Of a stretch of DNA of 64,000 nucleotides, positions 58,106 to 64,000 are shown piece by piece. The stretch is from Chrysomallon squamiferum (lineage: Eukaryota > Mollusca > Gastropoda > Neomphalida > Peltospiridae): NCBI GenBank assembly GCA_012295275.1, contig CM022672.1, forward strand, positions 23,490,976-23,554,975, written 5' to 3'. Made by a program: the position numbers and the translations under genes. Position 1 is the stretch's first letter. Every line of letters begins with the position of its first letter. The notes under the pieces were generated by a model. The model was given only the letters and a program-made list of their open reading frames with translations, was not told the DNA's origin and did no database searches.

Positions 58106-61100
58106 CTACAAAACTCCAGCATCTACTGAATGATTAAATGCACTTTCTGCTTTTGCACTTAGGTCTAAAATCTGTCCATGCTGAGCTCCTCCAGTGTTCA
58201 GTGTGTTGGTGTTTTCTTTCTGATGAAAGGATCCAAGATGACCGTCTTCTCTGAATTCCCGTTTCCATCTGTAAAAGGTCCTCAAAGAGATTGTTGGATA
58301 CACTTTGAAGAATTCCTGGAAGTCCATGGAAGGATTCTGTTGCAAATACATATATTCTTCTCGATTCTGTTTCCTTAAACGTGGTGAGAAGAAATAATCA
58401 TCATGCAGTCCATTTTTTCCAGATGGTGCACTTTTCAAGCTTGAGGTGGGTGATTCAGTTCTTGTTGCAGTGCCTCTACCTACTGAAGTCTTCTCAAGGC
58501 TAAAAGATGGGGAAGACATCCTGGAACTGCTACCCACTGTACTGATTAACTCATTTGTAGGACTAGATGAAAGTGAGTCAGATTTACTAACTTGTCTCTC
58601 AAAAGACCATACTGCTGAAGATGATGATCGACTAACACTATGACTGTTAACATCTGATTCAGATGTCTGTGGATGTTCCAGACTAGAAGCACTATTATTT
58701 ACTGATGTATCTGCAAGATAACATGAAGTAGGAGTCATTCCAGGGAAAGCCACACCTCCTAAACCAGATGGTTCACCATCTACAGACTGTTGTTCTGAAT
58801 CAAGATTAGACATATTTGGAGATGCCTTGTCAGTGGGAGGGATCAATCCAGGAAAGGCAACACCACCAAGCTTCAGTGATGTGATTGCTAATGAGCCAGC
58901 TCTTGCTTGCCTGGAGTTGGGAGTCTCGCTGTTTGAATGATCTAGTGGAGGTAAACCTGCCGACTTACAGATGTTCTCAACAGCAGCACTGAGAAAGCCA
59001 ATGAAACTTCCTGAAGAATCTGATGTCTGTTGACTTATACCTTTGCATTTCTCTTGATCACTGTTACTATCTTGGACTGAACTGACCAGTGAAGTAGAGA
59101 CTTTTGCATCTGAATCACTGGAAGAAAATGAATTCAAAATGTGTTCACTAGAGATGCTATCAGAATTGTTATTAGATGCAGAATTGTTATTAGATGCAGA
59201 ACAATTTTCTGTAGGACTGTTGGAGTTTCTTGTATAAGAAGCTGACTTTTCTTTCTGATGATAAGCCTTATTCTTCACCTTGTTTCTCACAGCTATCAAC
59301 ATCTTCCACTTCTGAAACACATCTTCTGGCACTACAGGAAACATCTGACAAAATGCTCGGTAACTGACATCTGGATATTCCTCAAGGTATTCCAAGCCAT
59401 CTCTGGTCTCCCTCCTCCATCTATAAAATGTCCTTAATGAAATTTGTGGAAAGTTATTTGAGAATTCCTGATAATCCATGAAAGGGTTCATAAGAAAGAA
59501 CAAAAATTCTGCTTGATTTACTTTCCTGCTTTTGGGACTAATCCATTCATCTGAATTGGGCAATAATTTAGATTCCACTAAATCAGTTGGTTCTTCCAAT
59601 CCTGATGAAACAGCTTTATCTAAATAATAAGACAAGTTGTCTTTCCATCTAATGAAAACTTCTTCTGGAACATCGCTGCAACAACTGGTAAATTTATTGT
59701 AGTCCATTTCTGGATTGCTGTGAAGAAGCAATAATAATTCCTTAACTTTCTTTTTCCATTTGTAATATATCTTCTGTGAAAGAGATGGAAACTTCTGTGA
59801 AAATACCTCTTTATCAATGTCTGGGTTTTCCATTACATGACAAAATGCTTCTTGTGTATCATCCTGAGATCTGCTGTCAACCATGGCCTGCAGGCTTCCC
59901 ATTGGATCCTGATCAGTAGAAAGTTCTTGGTCACCTGATCCTGATTGTATTATTGATTTCCAATTGGCAAAGATATCTTCAGATATTTCTGGGAAGTAGC
60001 TTACTATCTCATTGTATGTGGCATTGGGTTTCAACTGAATATAGTCCATGATTTCTTTTATTTCTCTTCTCCATCTGTAGAATGTTGTTCCTGAAACTTC
60101 AGGAAATCTGAAAAAGAAATCCCGGAAGTCTACAGTAGGGTTGTTTTGCAGAAAAATATATTCAGGACGACTAGCTTTCTGTGCCAATCTTGTGTGCATT
60201 CCACTAGCAAGCATCCTTTCTCTTTGAGGATATTCATCTGCAACATCATTTGAATTTTCTTGTTTAATGCTCAGATCTGATGGGGTTACATCACATTCTA
60301 TTATGTCTTCAGCTGGAGAATGGTTGTGCACTGGACTGCCATCAAAATTTATTTGCAGACTTTCAGACTCACATTCAGGGACTCTTTCAGAAAGAGCAAG
60401 GTCTTTCCATGTTTTAAACACATCATCAGTGATGTCAGGGAAATGCTGCCTGAATTCTTCATTCGAGATTGATGGGTTTTTGCGAATCAGATTCATTTGG
60501 CTTTGGATTTCTTCATACCATGTGTTAAATGTTTTCATTGTTGTGTGTGGAAAGTGTACTGAAAACTGAGAAAAACTTATATAAGGATTGGCTTCCAGGA
60601 AGTGGAATTCTGATCCTTTCTGTATAACATCATTTCTCTCTGAAGCACTGGCTGCAGATTCAGATGAACAGTTGCTTGCACTGGACTTCAGAGACTCTTT
60701 CGTTGCACTGGCTTTATTCTCACGTGAAGTGCCATAAATCTTTTCCTTCCATTTATTAAAAATATCGACAGGAATATCAGGAAAATATATGTGAAATTCT
60801 GAAAATGTTGTTGACTGGGATTCTTCTAGAATGCACATTGCATTTTTTATTTCTCTTTTCCATCGGTAAAATGTCCTCAGTGACAGGTTTGGAAATGCTA
60901 CAGACATGTCATGAAAATCCATTTCTGGATGTTGCAAGAAATGATAAAATTCTGCTTTGTTTTGTTTGCGTGATCGTGGAGAAGCAAAGTCCATTTCAGT
61001 TTGTGAAAATGGACTGTTCTTGGCACTAGTGTTTCCTACTTCTGACGGAGACTGAAGAACTGAATGCTGAGATGATTTTATGTGTCTGGGCGAGTCAGAC

Positions 61101-62107
61101 CTATCAACTGGTGATGAACTAGATCTGTTCAGCTGCTGCTTCCCAGCATCTTCTTTCCTTGCCAAAGCAGAAAGATTCATTGCAGTGCCCCACATGTGTG
61201 TTAACAGTGGATTATTCATCCACAAACCTGGTTTCACATCAGACCAAGGAACTGCCCCAAAACCTGCAGTTTGTCCTAAAAAAGGTGACCAGTAAGATGT
61301 TCCTGGATACACACCTGCACCAGATTGAGGACTACCTAACTGCTGCTTCATATTCATCTTCCAGGCATTGAAGACTTCTTTGGACACTCCAGGAAAGCAC
61401 TGAGAATAAACTGCATAGTCCATTTCATAATAAGGATTGCTCATCAAAAATTGCACTTCATGTTGAATTTTTTTTTTCCATACAGAAAATGTCTGCTGAG
61501 TTACTGTTGGGAAATGCTTAGAAAAGTCAAGAAATTCCATCTGGTAATTCTTCTGCAGGAAGTTGTAACTGGTCTGTTTTACAGTATCTTCAGATAGTTC
61601 TCCTGATTCAGCACTACCAGAAGATACATGACTAGAGGAATCAGATGTATAATGGACAGTTGAGAAATTGTATCCTTCTTTGATTAGAGACTTCCAGTGG
61701 GAAAATATGTTCTGCTTGGCTTGAGGAAAAACTCTGCTGAATTCTTCGAAAGACATGTCTGCATTTTGCTCAAGGTGCATATATTCCTCTTTTATTCTTC
61801 TTTTCCATCTGAAATAGGTTCTCTTCATCACATTGGGGCAATGTCTTGAGAATTCTGCATAGTCAGCAAATGGCATTGCTTCCAGTAGTTCATATTCTTC
61901 CTTCTGGTATACTTCACGTCTGTGTTGTATGCCATCAACTGTAGAATACTTTCTTTTCTTTCTAGCACCATTTGTCATAACATTCATGTTGTTACCATCT
62001 ACAACAGACATGTGCCCACTGTCATCTAAAGGGGTTGAAACTGTTGCAGCATCAGCTTCCATTTCTAGTTTTCTTTTGGGACTATCAAGCTGATCTTGCA
62101 TATGTAT
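58106..62107 (-). CDS. Vertnin-like multi-repeat protein, large last exon
   Basis: This single exon has 1,333 codons, after a CTTTCCAG acceptor (62115-62108) in phase 0; MQDQ at 62101 is an internal Met. Counting from that Met it holds repeats at about 68-143, 177-254, 383-456, 497-571, 646-719, 750-826, 864-940 (each a pair of ~38-residue units) and a single unit at 1248-1290. The consensus is E-[FY]-x-F-L-x-x-N-P-x-M-D-F-x-x-F-S-x-x-F-P then TFYRWKREIK, or, in the second unit, VFxxWKxxI. Vertebrate vertnin has similar FP-x-x-S-x-x-x-Y-x-x-W-[KR] units, likely helix-turn-helix DNA-binding. A lysine-rich stretch ARKKRKYS at 46-53 looks nuclear. Serine-rich linkers separate repeats; LGGVAFPG occurs twice (1078, 1114). 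A nuclear DNA-binding regulator is inferred. Confidence 0.85.
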   Translation of the reverse strand: MHMQDQLDSPKRKLEMEADAATVSTPLDDSGHMSVVDGNNMNVMTNGARKKRKYSTVDGIQHRREVYQKEEYELLEAMPFADYAEFSRHCPNVMKRTYFRWKRRIKEEYMHLEQNADMSFEEFSRVFPQAKQNIFSHWKSLIKEGYNFSTVHYTSDSSSHVSSGSAESGELSEDTVKQTSYNFLQKNYQMEFLDFSKHFPTVTQQTFSVWKKKIQHEVQFLMSNPYYEMDYAVYSQCFPGVSKEVFNAWKMNMKQQLGSPQSGAGVYPGTSYWSPFLGQTAGFGAVPWSDVKPGLWMNNPLLTHMWGTAMNLSALARKEDAGKQQLNRSSSSPVDRSDSPRHIKSSQHSVLQSPSEVGNTSAKNSPFSQTEMDFASPRSRKQNKAEFYHFLQHPEMDFHDMSVAFPNLSLRTFYRWKREIKNAMCILEESQSTTFSEFHIYFPDIPVDIFNKWKEKIYGTSRENKASATKESLKSSASNCSSESAASASERNDVIQKGSEFHFLEANPYISFSQFSVHFPHTTMKTFNTWYEEIQSQMNLIRKNPSISNEEFRQHFPDITDDVFKTWKDLALSERVPECESESLQINFDGSPVHNHSPAEDIIECDVTPSDLSIKQENSNDVADEYPQRERMLASGMHTRLAQKASRPEYIFLQNNPTVDFRDFFFRFPEVSGTTFYRWRREIKEIMDYIQLKPNATYNEIVSYFPEISEDIFANWKSIIQSGSGDQELSTDQDPMGSLQAMVDSRSQDDTQEAFCHVMENPDIDKEVFSQKFPSLSQKIYYKWKKKVKELLLLLHSNPEMDYNKFTSCCSDVPEEVFIRWKDNLSYYLDKAVSSGLEEPTDLVESKLLPNSDEWISPKSRKVNQAEFLFFLMNPFMDYQEFSNNFPQISLRTFYRWRRETRDGLEYLEEYPDVSYRAFCQMFPVVPEDVFQKWKMLIAVRNKVKNKAYHQKEKSASYTRNSNSPTENCSASNNNSASNNNSDSISSEHILNSFSSSDSDAKVSTSLVSSVQDSNSDQEKCKGISQQTSDSSGSFIGFLSAAVENICKSAGLPPLDHSNSETPNSRQARAGSLAITSLKLGGVAFPGLIPPTDKASPNMSNLDSEQQSVDGEPSGLGGVAFPGMTPTSCYLADTSVNNSASSLEHPQTSESDVNSHSVSRSSSSAVWSFERQVSKSDSLSSSPTNELISTVGSSSRMSSPSFSLEKTSVGRGTATRTESPTSSLKSAPSGKNGLHDDYFFSPRLRKQNREEYMYLQQNPSMDFQEFFKVYPTISLRTFYRWKREFREDGHLGSFHQKENTNTLNTGGAQHGQILDLSAKAESAFNHSVDAGVL

Positions 62108-62159
62108 CTGGAAAGAAAAAGTATATTAATATGAAATGAATTATCAAATTAAAACAAAT

Positions 62160-62230
62160 AATAATAATAATAGTAATAGCAGCAGTAGTAGTAGTAGGAG
62201 GAGGAGGAGGAGGAGGAGGAGGAGGAGGAA
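62160..62230. repeat. (TAG)n/(AGG)n microsatellite in a vertnin-like intron
   Basis: Trinucleotide run AATAAT, then AGTAGT, then AGGAGG, within the intron between 62107 and 62466. Confidence 0.9.
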
Positions 62231-62465
62231 AAAGAGTAATATTTGTTTTTTAAACAGTGTAAATGTTACCTTATGAAGATATGTCTTATTTCCCTGAATT
62301 TTTATTTTTAATGATGCTATAAAATAATTGTGTCACTTAAAATGTTAAATAAAAAATCATGATATATGAACTAGTGGCTGCATCACATCTTACCTGCAGT
62401 TCATTTGTAATTTAATACAACCATGAGGAAAATTATGCCTAAAATTAAAATAGTTAATTATAAAC

Positions 62466-62604
62466 CTGTAATTCTTCTTCAGAATCTGTCAGCTCCATCT
62501 TAACAGGTGTAGAACTGTGAAAAACATTTGTGATATTTGTTTCTGTGCCTACAAAAGCACCTGCTGACTCACTGCTATCACATTCGGTTTTGTTTCTGAT
62601 GGAC
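62466..62604 (-). CDS. Vertnin-like gene, small internal exon
   Basis: A 139-nt exon with acceptor ATTTCAG (62611-62605) and donor CAG/GTTTAT (62466/62465). Its first base completes a split Val codon from the upstream exon (GT/G); the rest gives SIRNKTECDS...SEEELQ and runs in phase 0 into the large exon. It carries VKMELTD, a Psi-K-x-E sumoylation-like motif, in an acidic linker. Frame continuity across both junctions supports it strongly. Confidence 0.8.
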
Positions 62605-63291
62605 CTGAAATTACATTGATATTCAATGAATTTAAACATACATACATCATTTGTTTTCTTGCTTAATCATCTTTCTCTCACAACATAAATTCTTATTAAT
62701 GTTTAAATACATTCTTTAATTAAATATATATTGTGGTATTTGTTTGAGAAAGACAGACATTATATCTTAATAATAGAATAGGTAATATATTTTCTTTGCT
62801 TCAAACATGTCTAAATGTGTCTTTAAAAAAAAAAAAAAATTGATTTAAATTTCATCAAGTAAATTAGAAAAAAATTAGAATATGGTCACTAATACATATT
62901 TTATGAATAATTTAATATGATTAATAAAACTAAAGGCAACTTTTTTCTTTTTTCAAGAAGTATTCTGAATAACACAGCCACAAAACACAATCAGATTACA
63001 CAAATAAAACATTATGTAATACTTTAACAAATGCAAATACTGCTGACTACAATATTAATATGCTGTAATTCTGAGATGCTTGTCCAAACACCTAGCATTA
63101 TATTAATTGATTACTTGGCAATCTATAAAGATATCCACAATCACACTATCACACAAATCTACTAAGGGTCATTCGAAATTCAATGTTAAAGTAATTTTAT
63201 GTACATTTCATTTAAATTTATGTAATACTGGCATGCCAGTACAGCAGCTCTGGAAATTTATATATTGTCAACATATTTAAATATTACTCAC

Positions 63292-63989
63292 ACGTGGTTC
63301 TGGATTTCATTGTCTGATTCTGTTTGCTTATTGCCTAACGAAGATTGTGGCTCTTTCATATTTGATGTAAAATTCTCTTCAGCATCTTCATTCATATTTG
63401 TATCACAGTGCTGACCATACTGTATTCTGTCAGTCATTTTCACACTGTTACAACTCTCAGTTATATCAACATCTTTGTCTAAACTGACACTGTTTTGTAA
63501 ACATGACACAGTGGGATTATTCTTTAAAAGAAGTTTTATTTTTTCATTAGAGTCAATCTTTTGTACAGTCCATGCTTCTTCCGAATTTGGCACATTTTCA
63601 AGAAAATTATTTCCTTTACTTAATTCAGTCTCTTTGTCACTTGCTAAACAACTATATACATTTTTGGGACTGGGTGTTTTGTGGGACTGCTCATTTAACA
63701 ACTTTTTCCACAACATAAACACTTCTTCACTGACCTCCGGATATACTTTTTGAAACTGGGAAAAATTTACAGAGTCATTTTGTCGAATGAAGTCCATACC
63801 ATCTGCAATCTCTTTCTTCCAGCGATAGAATGTTCTCATGGAAATATTTGGATACAATGTAGAGAATTCACTGAACAGCAATTGTGGAGTCATCTGAACA
63901 AATGAAAATTCTTCTTTATTCATTTTTTTTGTCAAACATTTTGGAGTATTTGAAAAAACATTCTGTTGTTCAAACTTCAGAATCTCCAT
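63292..63989 (-). CDS. Vertnin-like gene, upstream exon, possibly open at the window edge
   Basis: The frame from an ATG at 63989 gives 232 codons and then GT before a perfect GTGAGT donor (63291-63286); the apparent stop just after is intronic. It contains one repeat pair (residues about 25-100: NKEEFSFVQM, RTFYRWKKEI, VFMLWKKLL), followed by an acidic, Ser/Asn-rich linker. The frame stays open upstream of the ATG to the window end, and an ATTTAG lies just before it, so this may be either the start or an internal exon. With the other exons the protein is at least about 1,612 residues and has 17 repeat units. Confidence 0.8.
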
Positions 63990-64000
63990 ATTTTCTAAAT

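Noticed and set aside
58178-61371. Several plus-strand frames of 60-100 codons
   Set aside because: They are antisense shadows of the vertnin-like large exon.

Overview
The window is AT-rich, microsatellite-laden animal nuclear DNA with short exons and long introns. The best clue to its origin is three neuropeptide precursors: an APGWamide precursor (a mollusc-type peptide) on the minus strand, a mollusc-type adipokinetic hormone (AKH) precursor on the plus strand with mature peptide QINFSPTWGT-amide, and a third two-exon precursor built like the AKH gene. I infer a mollusc. A cephalopod is my best guess from the extreme microsatellite load and long introns, but that is not proven here.

Layout. 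1-4.9 kb: APGWamide gene, minus strand. A large exon carries 7 APGW and 3 EPGW copies, there is a TATA box upstream, and a 27-nt candidate terminal exon lies about 3.4 kb downstream. 5-34 kb: gene-poor, with microsatellites, tandem repeats, Tigger/pogo and hAT transposon remnants, and some GC-richer islands that look like regulatory DNA. One orphan ORF at 15.9-16.3 kb is of uncertain status. 34.6-36.6 kb: AKH gene, plus strand, two coding exons, with six degenerate tandem copies of its own start-codon segment in front of it. 36.6-44 kb: minisatellite and microsatellite DNA. 44.2-51.3 kb: the third precursor, plus strand, with TATA box, 5' exon, coding exon, 63-nt terminal exon and a poly(A) signal. 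52-52.6 kb: a probable inverted-repeat transposon. About 54-64 kb: a large minus-strand gene, three exons, at least about 1,612 residues, possibly open at the right edge. It encodes 17 copies of a roughly 38-residue F-x-x-x-FP...F-x-x-W-K repeat resembling the repeats of vertebrate vertnin. Its 3' UTR is probably very long.

Main result. The APGWamide, AKH and third precursors share one plan: signal peptide, amidated peptide(s) ending in GKR, a tail with one Cys, a phase-0 intron, then a tiny last exon reading E-[STG]-[ED]-x4-C (ESELMISC, ETDRVRLC and, in the candidate APGW exon, EGDYLKVC). All three lie within 51 kb. This suggests a local gene-duplication cluster of the GnRH/AKH superfamily, with APGWamide as a diverged member and a third, apparently unfamiliar peptide (QWAQSNGWGGAGAGQ-amide). 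Splice structures are read from sequence only; no transcript data were available.
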